A stretch of 64,000 nt of DNA from Clarkia xantiana subsp. parviflora. Lineage: Eukaryota > Streptophyta > Magnoliopsida > Myrtales > Onagraceae. Positions 54,091 to 64,000 of this stretch are shown in pieces (the first letter of the stretch is position 1; each line of letters starts with the position of its first letter). The DNA is taken from assembly GCA_036873135.1 (NCBI GenBank), contig JAPTYO010000005.1, positions 18,248,666 to 18,312,665 on the forward strand. Direction: 5' to 3'. A program made the position numbers and the translations under genes. The notes under the pieces are model-generated. The model ran no database searches and was not told the origin of the DNA. It was given only the letters and a program-made list of their open reading frames with translations.

Positions 54091-55356
54091 TTACAAAAAC
54101 TTTTTCATCTTAGAAGAAGCAATAAAACGTTTATCCCCTTCGGTAGGAATTTCCAAAAATTGCTGAAGAAGAGGAACTTGAGAAAAGGGGAAGTCGGGCA
54201 GATACGCTCTCAAATTGGCTATGATCTCCTTCAAAAAAGGAAAAAGCAAGTCTGAAGCGGCTATGGTGACACCTGATTCAAAAGCAGAACTCGCTTTGTA
54301 ATTTTCTACAGCCCTGGCCTCAGACTTCCTCAAGATTGACATCTCCTTTTGCAACACGTCAACCCTCTCACGGAGTATTATATTCTCGACGTTAAAGTTA
54401 TCCTTCTCCTTTTTCTTCCTCTCCAACAAATGGTGATGCTCTTTCATCAAGGAAATAGAGCTCTGTAGAGAATCTTCGCACTTTCAGAGGTCTTGGTGCA
54501 AGGAGGAAAAGGTTTCGTTTGCTAGTCAAAGATCCTCTCTCAATTTGGCGTTCTCCTCCTGAGATCACGAACTTCTTCTTTGATTTCAGGAGACGCTAAA
54601 ATCTTACTCTCCCGGGTCGCGTGTGACTCCTTAAGAAGGTCAATCACCAGGCAAGAAAATTGGAGGGAATCTCAGGAAGCCTATGGGAAGAAATAAGAGG
54701 AAGGTCAAACAAATACAAATAAAAGAGTTTCAATAAGTACGCCAAGAAAGTCACGCTTACTTCATCAGCCTATCTCAGAATAAAAAGGCGAGTAGCCTTT
54801 TCTACATCTTCCAAATTCGTCGCCAGACGATGACGATCCTTAGGAGGGATGGAAGCATTCAATAAATGAAGAGCCAAATCCGGATTGGCGATCGAGTGCC
54901 CTTCTTTAAGACAATACCCCTACAAAAAGTGAAGCGGATTCCAATCCTTTGAAAAATTAGCAGATTGGCTAAACACCATGTCCCAGTTAAAAGGAGACCT
55001 CCATAACTTGGAGGGTCACTAGAAGACGCCTTAGCATGAGAAGGGAACAGTCGAGTAGACGCTCCAGTTTGAAGAGGTAGGCGAGTCGATGACCCGACAC
55101 AAGGTGGTGGCGCCTCAGCGCGAGGCGGGGATGGATCGGTTGACGAAGAAGATGAATCGCCACCTTGCCTTCCTTTCCGCCAAGTACCCTTATCCTGGTT
55201 GGAACGACAAGAGGTATTCTTCATCTCGCCTTCGTTCGGAGACCGTCTTGGAGGTGACTTTGCAATTGAAGGAATGACATCAACGTCGATAGAAGTATCG
55301 ATAGACGCCCCACTATTGGCCTCCTTAGATGGTGGGGCAGAAGAAGCTCGCGCCAT
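54091..55356 (-). CDS. C2 antisense gene (aORF), predicted spliced
   Basis: The minus strand begins 'MARASSAPPSKEANSGASID' at 55356, followed by a Ser/Pro-rich part ('PSPPRAEAPPP'). It ends, after regions with stops that could be introns, in a coiled-coil exon at 54450-54091 with 'RAVENYKASSAFESG' and 'LPDFPFSQVPLLQQF'. The YKASSA and PDFPFS words are shared with the antisense genes of E1 and E2 although LTRs and repeats are unrelated. Function unknown. Confidence 0.6.
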
Positions 55357-55582
55357 GACCTAACGATGATTGCGGAGAAACGCCTGGATAAAATCTGAAA
55401 AAAGAAGGAAAAAATCTGCATCAAAAGAGTAAGGTGGCAACCTCGAAAAGAAAATACTGCCAGAAAACCTGAGGAAGGATGACCAGCCATGGTACTGGTT
55501 ATTCAAAAAATAATCTCCTTCCTAGAAGTCCAACTAAATTAACGGAGAAAACAAATAAAGAGAGGAAGGGGGGGGGGGAGCA

Positions 55583-55600
55583 GTATTTATACCCCAAAAA
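55583..55600 (-). promoter_or_regulatory. Candidate TATA box for the C2 antisense gene
   Basis: The minus strand reads TTGGGGTATAAATACTGC about 230 bases upstream of the antisense start codon. Confidence 0.55.
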
Positions 55601-55651
55601 CTCCCAGAGGGAGGTAACTTCCCAAGGAAGCTTTCCCGAGGACGATCATTC

Positions 55652-56212
55652 TGTTAGCATATGGTGACGTGGCGCCGTAATAAGAGTCTATTAATTAAGG
55701 GAATTACCTAAGTTAATTAGGTAATTGTCAATCTGGGCTAATTGGGCCAAATCCAATAAGTAATTGACAAGGGAGGCCCAAAATTGGGCCTCCCCCTTAT
55801 TCATGCAATTCGGCCGGCCACCCTATACCACATTGGTTGGAGTTGCCTTTTGGCAACTCCACCAATAATATATATAAGGGTGTCAGCTAAGGGTTTATTC
55901 ACTCATTCATAATAACAAGGACTCCATTAAGAACACTTGTTTCCCTTAGTTAAATTTCGGCACCATCACATCTGGTCTGAGGTTCCATCTCCGTTGAAGA
56001 ATCGAGCAGAGGTCTTGTTGTGGAGCTACATCGCGTGGGACTTCTTCTAACGAAGAACTTGCACATGGTGCCGACTGGAGGATCAGAACTCCCTCCACAT
56101 CGTTCTTGGGCAGGAAAGCTAAAAGGTCTGTGTACGAATTCCGCTGCATAGATTAGATTTCTTGCTAGTACACGATTAGCATTCCGTAGTATTACGTCCC
56201 CGTAATCCAACA
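55652..56212 (+). repeat. Solo copia LTR (561 bp)
   Basis: It starts TGTTAGCATATGGTGACG and ends GTAATCCAACA, with CATTC on both sides (55647-55651 and 56213-56217). It is related to the Y LTRs. No primer site or polypurine tract is attached, so it is the product of LTR-LTR recombination. Confidence 0.9.
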
Positions 56213-56486
56213 CATTCATTGGTTTGTCTACTGGCAATATAGCCGTTTCCATACACCTGTCAAAAGATTTCTTAAAGTGACTCTTCAGCTTCTCCCAGAC
56301 CAACGGTCAGGAAAGCCATAGGGACTAGTATCTCGCCTCGACTAAAAGTATCCTCTTTTAGCATATCCAACCGAGGTTAAGTGAACTAGTAGAGAAGGAA
56401 TCTAGCTCGAACATGTTCAAGAATTATACTCGACTCAAGACCTCCTTTTCATAAATGAAGCTGACGACTTAAGTCTCGGAGGCAAG
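56213..56486. other. C2 sequence before its 3' LTR
   Basis: Non-coding; ends in CTCGGAGGCAAG, a likely polypurine tract. A minus frame ('LKSHFKKSFDRCMETA') is short and unrecognised. Confidence 0.55.
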
Positions 56487-57286
56487 TGTTGGGTTACGAT
56501 TAAACGACAAAGACTAGAATAAAGCCAAGTACGTTTATAGGCGAGATTGACGAATCGATGACCAACCTTGTTTGGAATGGTGAAACAAAGGTAAAAGGTC
56601 GACTATAATATTTTGAGGAATTTGACCTTCAGAACATGATTAATAAAGATAGAAGCGACCAAGCTACCAGACCTCTATTTTAAAGAGTAAGTCGAGTCGA
56701 CCATTAAAAGCTCTTTCAGAAGTAAACCTTCCTCCTAAGAAAAGGTACAGGTGTTTCCACCGCCCCAGGAGTAAAACTTCCTCCTAAGGAAAGGTACGGG
56801 TGGCGACCTGCTTCCACTATTGAAGGAAGAAACCTTCTTGACTAAGGAAGGATGAGCTGGCGACCTGCTGCAACCGCCCCAGGAGTAAACCTTCCTCCTA
56901 AGGAAAGGTACAGGTGGCGACCTGCTTCCACTATTGAAGGAAGAAACCTTCTTGACTAAGGAAGGATGAGCTGGCGACCTGCTTGTCACCTAATTAAGCC
57001 GACTCTGGATAAAACCCTCCCCAGAGGGTAACCGCCTCACGAAGTCGGTAACATTTTCCCTGTAAATACTTCTTACCATATTCTCTCGATATACATTACT
57101 GACTTAAGCTTCAGAGTGGAATCAGGGTCCATCCCCACCTCTTTTCAGGTCCTCGCCTAGCACAAAGCCACCAAAGGAAACTAAGTGTCCACGCAACCAA
57201 GAAAAATACCTGAGTGAGCTAGCTCCCGGCGAGACTTAGAAGTCCACTACTAGAAGTTCCAAGGCCACGTCATTTTGATCCCAACA
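56487..57286 (+). repeat. Gypsy C2 3' LTR (800 bp)
   Basis: It starts TGTTGGGTTACG and ends TTTTGATCCCAACA. It contains a tandem duplication of about 114 bp (56757-56869 and 56870-56985) with core AACCTTCCTCCTAAGGAAAG. The partial copy C1 at 26089-26411 has a single unit. Confidence 0.88.
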
Positions 57287-57780
57287 AGGGCTCTTCTGTT
57301 AAAAAAACATTTTACCTAAAATTTTTAATTAAAGACATGCATCTCATATGCATTATTTAAAAAAAAAAATCTTTCATGTAAATTGTAATTTTTTCGTAGT
57401 CTGTTATTTTTAAGTTTGCATCTTATTTTTGTTTATCTCATATGCATTTTTTTATAAAACTTTTTACCTGAATTTTTTATTTTGAGCAACCAAGGTCCAA
57501 CGATTTTTTTTTCTCTTTATAAAAAACAAAAATTCAGGTAATTTGTAAGTTTTCTTCACTGTAGAAATTCATTTTAAGTATGCATCTCATGAGCATAACA
57601 TATGCATTGTTTTAGGAAAAATGATTTGTAGATAGATTGCGCACATTCTTAGTCATAAAATTTTTCAAACATGCATCACATTATTATTATTATTATTATT
57701 ATTAGTATTTTTTAAATTATTCTTAAATTTTCATTTCAAAATATGCATTCCATATGCATTATTCATGTAAACTTGTTGTA
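57287..57780. other. AT-rich spacer with degenerate repeats
   Basis: No gene. The word ATGCATCTCATATGCAT recurs in variants about every 100 bases (57340, 57420, 57570, 57740), and an ATT microsatellite lies at about 57681-57705. Confidence 0.6.
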
Positions 57781-58391
57781 AGTTTCTTAGCGTTAGAATT
57801 TTTGATAAATTGATGTTCTTGATGTTCATAAAAACCGAATTTTTGATGTTCATGAATACCATGAAGAATCCGAAATTTTTAAGTAGATTTCATGTGTTTG
57901 ATCTTTAAAAACTTAAAATTTTCAAATTTACATGTTTTTCTAGATCAAAACCGAATTTTTCATGATCAATTTAAGTTTGATGTTCATGATCTTCAAGAAC
58001 ACCATGAGTTTTATCAAGAGCATGTTTTGGATTCATGATCAAGTTAGAGTTTGATCTTAAAATTTGACAACTTTTCCAATTTTCTTGTTAGTGCCGAAAA
58101 TTCCTAGGAGTGTTTTAGGTAAAAAATTTAATTTTCTTGGCCACCAAGAAATTGAAAATTCGGCACAATCTATAATAGATATAGGTTGCCATTTTTAAAT
58201 TTTATTAATAGGTAACTATATCTAGAAGTTGGAAATAAGGATAGGTTCTAATATAATATTGTTAAAGATATTAACTATCAATATATATGAATTAAAATAG
58301 GGTTAATATATATTGATAGATTTAGTTACTATTAAACAATTAAGAAGATATATTTTCTACATATTTTAATCCCTAAAAGATATATTCGACA

Positions 58392-58432
<41 letters not shown>

Positions 58433-60012
58433 CGGCTGAAAATATATTAATATATATATTTATACTGTTGATTGATTTATATCTTAAAGATAGAATCTTG
58501 ACAATATTTATATATATATATATAAATATATATATAAGTACCGAATTTATATATACATATATATATAATTCGGCCAAAATTGTATATTAATATATATTTA
58601 TATTGTTGATTGATTTACATCTCAAAGATAGGATCTTGACAATATTTATATAAATATATATACATATGCCGAATTTTTATATATATATATAAGCATTATT
58701 AGAAATTATTTTATATATATATAATTCTTGATGGCTAAGATAAGTTTTATGGTGGATTTTAAAACCCTACTTATCCTATAGAATTATTTTGGCCGAACCC
58801 TAGGGTTGGGCCGGTCCAATTGCTAAACTGAATCAGGATAAACCTATCAGGGTTTTCTTAATTGGGTCGGGTCGGACCATAGTAACTAAACTAAACTTAA
58901 CCTAACCGGTTTTGAGTGATGAACCGAACCACTATCTTATTTTATTGAACCGTTTCGGACCAAACCGGAATTTTTAAAAACAGACCGAGTTGAACTGGAT
59001 TTTAAAATTTGGACCTAACCTCTTTAAAATTTTCAGAAATTTTAAATTGTTCAATAAAATAGGATGTCAAATTTTAAATCCAAAATGTTTTTTAACTTTA
59101 AAATTAGCCTAAACAGTGCTCTTAGGGTTTGTGTTTTAATAAACGGTTTCAATCAAAACCCAAATGCCTGGTTTCGATTATGGGGATGGATCTCGGACTT
59201 GCATGTTTTTTCGACTGGATTAAATTAGTGGGCTGATTTGCAATTGTTTACTTTCTGCATCATATATTTTGATATAATTAGAACTGTCGTTTTGACTTAG
59301 TCAAGCTAGCTGGATATTATATTCCGAGCATTGAGCTATGGGATTTAAATATATGGTTTGCGCAAAGACATGCTATGTTGATTTAAAGTACCTAGAATCC
59401 ATGTCTAGAAATTCGCATGATTGATTGTAAGCATGAATTGCAAAACAATCCCTAATATTTACAAAGCGTTTTATAAAACTGAAAATTCCAGTCGCCAATT
59501 ATGCATGATGTGTGCGGATGTTGCATGTTTTTGACGCGTATGCTAGGATGTTCATGATAGAACGCACGTGATAATTTACTTTACGTAGAATTATATATGC
59601 TAGGAACATTAGACGCATGACACGTAAGCATGTTGTGTTCGATATTTATGGCATGGTATGATGATTTGCTAGATGTAGTATAATTATAAATATGCATGCA
59701 TAAATTATCGGATAATTTTACAAAATCATAAGGGCCTTGGGAAAGACAAGATCGGGTATGCTTATTTGAAAATTCCCGTTCCGGTAATTTGCAATAGAAT
59801 AACCGTTTTCAAAAGACTGATCTATTAGATTGAAAAAGACAACAGTGTGAATTCTTTCACGACACCCCCTTCCTCAGTTTACTGAAGGTTGGTTTGGTTT
59901 AGTGACTGAAGAATCACTATTCGTCATATTCCATCATAATAGATAATCCGATGTATGCAAATTCTGTCAAAATGTTGCTATCTTCCCAACCTAGTGTTGT
60001 TATCGATGAGTA
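57781..60012 (+). other. Copia W 5' leader
   Basis: AT-rich and non-coding, with TA microsatellites (58399-58428, 58510-58700). It aligns with the Y leader, including the GAACCGAACC block and the CTAGCTGGATATTA region. Confidence 0.75.
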
Positions 60013-60013
60013 G

Positions 60014-60996
60014 ATGGAATTATCATGTGAATCTGAGCTATTAGTTGAGACGAAATATGACTCGTGGAGCAAACGCGTCATTACGGTTTTGGAAGCACAA
60101 GGTCTGTGTGACTACATACAAATAACCATGAATTACCGAAACGTCGGACTCACCAAAGATCTGGAATTTGCCCACTTTAAGTGGGAGCAAGATGACAAGA
60201 AAGCAAAGGAGCTGATACTGTTGGAAATGTCAGAAGATTTCTATGTCCGCTATAAAGATGATCCGACGACAAAGGACATCTAGGATGCCCTCTTTCTGAA
60301 ATATGGAAGTGGCTTGGCAGTTACACTGCACCCACTTATACCAACATTAGAAACCTGTATGTACAGCAACAGTATGAGTGTACTTGAAAAAGTATACGAC
60401 CTCCTTCGCCTATTCAAGCCATTGGAAGATGACAGTCAGATGGCTGAATGGGATAAAATTTAGGCCATAATAGGGATCCTCCCGAAGTCTTGGAGAGAAA
60501 CCAAGCCCATATTGACTGTCAGCAGTTCCGTACTTGATATTGCATCTGTCCTGAAAATAGTCGAGATGGAACAGGCTCGATTAAAATCGGTATCGATGGA
60601 ACCGAAATCCACAGGACAAGCTGGCCGCAAGAAAAGGAAATTCAGGAATAAAGGAAAGAAACAACAGGCAGTCGACGGTAAATTGTTGACTTCACCTAAA
60701 CAAGGCAGTCCCAGATTAAAATCTGAGATAGTTTGCGGGAACTCCAGCCCACGCCGAATAAGCGATGGTTCATGTTCCAGCAAATAGCATCCTGAAAAGG
60801 TATGTGAATTTGGCTATGTAGAGGAAGATTTATTTTCCTTAAATGTCATGTTAACTGACTCATATCCGTCTTGGATTCTTGATTCAGGTGCAACGGATCA
60901 CATAGCCAACAATCGAGAACTATTTGCCAAGTTTAGACGATTGCCGAAGGATTCTAAAAGGATATACATTTGCGACAACTCACAAGTGAAGTCATA
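60014..60996 (+). pseudogene. Copia W gag and protease
   Basis: One frame runs from 'MELSCESELLVETKYDSWSK' (gag start) through 'MSEDFYVRYKDDP' and a basic 'GRKKRKFRNKGKKQQ' to the protease motif 'WILDSGATDHIANN' near 60870. It is interrupted by TAG at 60281, 60461 and 60785 without loss of frame, then by a frameshift near 60990. The CCHC knuckle is not visible; the basic stretch stands where it is expected. Confidence 0.88.
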
Positions 60997-62041
60997 GGGG
61001 TAGGGACTTGCAAATTTTCGATGGGCAATGGAAAATTCTTACTTCTAGATAATGTCCTTTTCGCTCCTAGAATCCGTAGGAACAATGTTTCTGTTTCTGC
61101 ACTTATGGATAAAAACTTTATTTTGTCATTTGAGAGATCCTTTGTTCGTATAAATAAAGGGGATACTTTATTAGGATATTCCTTTTATTATAATGATTTG
61201 TTTATCATGGATCTACATGGCAATGTAAATTCATATCGCTTGAATGCAATGTCTTCAAAAGAAGCAATAACTGACGCAACCGGATGGCATTCGCGGCTTG
61301 GACATATAGGCAATGACAGAATTCAGTCGTTGGCTCGACGAGGGCTTTTGCCCGGAACAAACAGTGTGGTCAAACACATATGTCATGACTGTCTGGCTGG
61401 AAATTCCACCCACAAGCCATTCGGTGAAGCAAAACGAGCAGAATTTCCATTGCAGATAATCCATTCCGATGTCTGTGGACCAATGAACGTAACTGCTAGG
61501 AATGGAAAGCGATACTTCGTAACTTTCATTAATGACTACACCCGATCTGAAGCTATAGATTGCTTTAAAAGCTTTACGAAGCTCGTGGAGAATCAACAGG
61601 AGCGGAAGGTGAAAATCCTTCACACCGATAGAGGTGGAGAATATCTCTCTAATGAGTTTGATAAGTTATAAAAAGAAAGTGGGATCGCCCGTCAAACGAC
61701 GATCCCCAACACACCACAGCAGAATGGTGTAGCTGAACGTTGTAATCAGACTCTCCTAGACATGGTGAGAACCATGATGTCACAAGCACAATTACCAATT
61801 TATTATTGGGGAGACACATTGCTTGCTGCCACTCATGTAGTAAACCTTGTCCCATCAAAAGCAGTTAACACAACACTGTCTGAGCTTTGGACTGGTAGAG
61901 AGTTAAATCTTACCAGGCTGCGACCTTGGGGGGTGCGCAGCTTACACACATACAACTGACAGTCGATTTGGCAAGTTAGGCCCCAGAGGACTTAAGAGCA
62001 TCTTTATAAGATACTCTGAGAACTCAAAAGGTTATGTATTT
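60970..62041 (+). pseudogene. Copia W integrase
   Basis: It holds 'WHSRLGHIGNDRIQSLAR' and 'CHDCLAGNS' (HHCC zinc finger), then the core with 'IHSDVCGPM' (first catalytic Asp), 'HTDRGGEYLS' (second Asp) and 'NGVAERCNQTLLDMV' (catalytic Glu). A TAA at about 61669 and frameshifts near 61960 interrupt it. Confidence 0.9.
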
Positions 62042-63963
62042 GTGTCAACTCAGGAAAACGGTAGTGTGTACGAACATGAATCCAGAGACGTCAATTTTCT
62101 TGAGGACGAATTTCCATCACTTCAAGAGATAAAAACAGATGAAGTTCTGACCGAACTAGAACATGATGTTGATGATTCTCAGGTCCCACTTTATTCGAGT
62201 GGGAGATTTGGCACAACAAAAAGTGATTCGGTTAATGAGGACGATATCCCCATTATAAATCCAGTGGGAGGGCTCACTCCCCCCCAAACACAAATCATTA
62301 TTGCTGGGAATGCGAATCAAGTAGAACCTGACATTTATAACACACAACTACCATCAATTCCCATTATTTCAAGTGGGAGTGGGATGATCGCTCCAGTTCC
62401 AGATCCTAGCGATCAAAGAACTAATCTCGGAGGTGAAATTCCGAGACGAAGGGGTCGTCCTAGGAAAGTTGTTGCTCAAAGTTCTAGTAACGCCAACATT
62501 TCCAGTGGGAGTAGTGCCCCGATAAGAAGCATTATTCCAAGTGGGAGTATGGGTCAAACTCAAAATGGGATAGGTGAGCCTAGATGCAGTCAAAGGCAAC
62601 GCACTTCCCCTAAAAGGTATCCCATTGAGAGAGGCGAACTATTAACTCTCACATCTGTTGATGAACCAGTAACGGTTAAACAAGCGATGGAAGGACCTCA
62701 AGCAAAGGAATGGAGAAAAGCAATGGAAGATGAAATCGCCTCAATGAAAGCTAATTCAGTTTGGTTATTAGTTGATTTGCCTGCAAACCGCAGAGCAATA
62801 GGAGCTAAGTGGGTATTGAAACTCAAACTCACTGCTGATGGACAAGTTGAGCGATACAAAGCTCGACTAGTTGCGAAAGGATATACCCAAATCCACGGAG
62901 TGGACTTTGATGAAACATACTCACCAACTGTGCGTTACACCATAGTAAGGGTCATCCTTGCCCTAGTTGCTAGTCTTGATCTAGAGCTACATCAAATGGA
63001 TGTTAAGACCGCATTCCTCCATGGAAACCTGGAAGAAGAGATCTATATGGAGCAGCCGGAGGGTTTCATTACTCCTGGCAAAGAACATAAAGTTTGCAAA
63101 CTCCAAAGATCTATATACGGCCTTAAACAATCGTCTTGGCAATGGTATCGCAGATTCCACGAGGAATCGTCGGATACGGATTCGTTAATATTCACGAGGA
63201 TTGCATATACACCAAGACCTCCGGGTTTAAGTATATCATAATAACACTATACGTGGATGACATATTCATTGATGCGAACGACATGAATTGTATGAATAAA
63301 TCAATGTCCTGGTTAGCATCAGCATTCGAGATGAAAGACATGGGAGAGGCCACGTACATCTTAGGCATCAAAATTGCAAGAGATCGTGCCACCTGGAGAT
63401 TATGTCTATCTCAGGAATGATACATTAACAAACTGTTGAAAAGATTCAGAATGCTGAATGCTAAACCCGTGGATACGCCGGTTGTGTTCGGGTGCGCGAT
63501 GTCGAAGCGTGATGGCCCAAAAAACCAGCAGGAGCGTGAACAGATGAAGAATGCAGAGTATCCGAGCATGGTAGGGAGTCTAATGTACGCCATGCTCTGT
63601 ACTCGGTCAGACATCTGTTACGCTGTGGGCCTAGTAGCAAGATTCCAATCATATCCTAGTTATCAACATCTAAAGGCCGTAAAACGAATTATCAGATATC
63701 TGAAAGGTACTGCCGACTACGTTCTGTAATATGTGAGCGATCGGCTCGAAGTGACCGGTTATAGTGACGCCGACCACGGTGGCGATCCGGATGATCGTAA
63801 CTCCACCACAGGAGGAGTTTTCCTCCTTGCTAATGCTGTCATATCATGGGTAAGCAAGAAGCAATCTTATGTCGCACTTTCCACTATGGAATCGGAATTC
63901 GTTGCCCCCTCCAAAAACGCACAAGAAGCGGTCTGGCTGAAAAGGCTCTTACTGCATTAATTG
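62042..63963 (+). pseudogene. Copia W linker, reverse transcriptase and RNase H
   Basis: A 399-codon frame covers the linker with five GTGGGAG motifs and the first part of reverse transcriptase ('GAKWVLKLKLTADGQVERYK', 'VDFDETYSPTVRYT', 'MDVKTAFLHGNLEEEIYME', 'YGLKQSSWQWYRRFHE'). After a frameshift near 63170 the catalytic 'LYVDDIFIDAND' follows at about 63250. RNase H continues with 'MVGSLMYAMLCTRSDICYAV' and 'DADHGGDPDDRNSTTGGVFL'. A stop at 63418, one near 63727 and a frameshift near 63950 are further lesions. Confidence 0.9.
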
Positions 63964-64000
63964 GCACCGACAAGAAGAGAAAACCTGTGAAGGTGTACTC

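Larger units (their letters stand above)
53537..57286 (+). mobile_element. Gypsy C2: 3' part of a Tat-like element with solo copia LTR inside
   Basis: In plus orientation it has an 81-bp minisatellite, an antisense gene and a 3' LTR, the same 3' order as E1 and E2. LTR sequence is shared with C1. gag and pol are absent in the window. The left boundary with copia Z has no LTR, so this is a truncated or deleted copy. Confidence 0.75.
57781..64000 (+). mobile_element. Copia W: nearly full Ty1/copia interior, runs off the right edge
   Basis: It contains leader, gag, protease, integrase, reverse transcriptase and most of RNase H in plus orientation. The 5' LTR and primer site are lost at the left, and the 3' end is outside the window. 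It is the only copia copy here with a recognisable gag-protease-integrase order, and it is closest to the ancestor of X, Y and Z. Confidence 0.85.

Noticed and set aside
58332..58577. Open frame of repeated 'YIYIYI'.
   Set aside because: Translation of a TA microsatellite.
1..64000. tRNA, rRNA or ordinary host genes.
   Set aside because: I looked on both strands and found no rRNA segment, no tRNA cloverleaf and no frame outside the transposon families that shows a recognisable domain. Primer sites resemble tRNA ends only because they pair with them.

Overview
The window looks like repeat-rich nuclear DNA of a flowering plant. I found no ordinary host gene. Almost every base can be assigned to LTR retrotransposons nested inside one another, plus one foldback DNA transposon. 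The plant call rests on three things: Ty3/gypsy elements of the Tat type (a second, plant-type RNase H after the first, an antisense ORF near the 3' LTR, and 3' minisatellites), Ty1/copia elements primed at TGGTATCAGAGC, and a Mutator-like foldback element with a 9-bp target duplication. I cannot name the species.

Layout, left half. Gypsy A (minus strand, from beyond the left edge to 24351) sits in the gag gene of gypsy B (minus, 24352-26088). B in turn sits in an LTR of gypsy C (minus, 26089-26411). A was later hit twice by elements of one Tat-like family: E1 (1138-11567, target duplication AGGAG) in its reverse transcriptase, and E2 (13109-22303, target duplication GCTAT) in its gag. E1 encodes gag, protease and a second partial gag, but no reverse transcriptase or integrase. 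E2 encodes protease, reverse transcriptase, two RNase H domains and integrase in one intact 1308-codon frame, but no gag. Both share LTR, primer site, leader, 3' minisatellite, antisense gene and polypurine tract.

Layout, right half. Decayed Ty1/copia copies of one family follow. X (26412-39995) is split by Y (29410-38399, target duplication TTATG), and Y carries a 681-bp foldback element (31218-31898, target duplication TTAAAACTT). An LTR at about 39996-40582 is shared by X and a further copy Z (to about 53536). Z is split by E3 (41584-51647, minus strand, target duplication TGAAC), a non-autonomous relative of E1/E2 with a gag/protease mosaic. A 3' part of a second gypsy C copy follows (53537-57286), holding a solo copia LTR (55652-56212, target duplication CATTC). 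The window ends in copia W (about 57780-64000), which has gag, protease, integrase, reverse transcriptase and RNase H, broken by stops and frameshifts.

How the parts may work together. E1 and E2 look like complementary halves of one retrotransposon. E1 could supply the particle protein and E2 the enzymes, with common cis signals allowing both RNAs to be packaged and copied. E3 joins an E1-type gag to an E2-type protease at a short shared sequence, as expected if the two RNAs were co-packaged. This is inference from structure; no expression or mobility can be seen here. Element names (A, B, C, E1-E3, W-Z) are mine.
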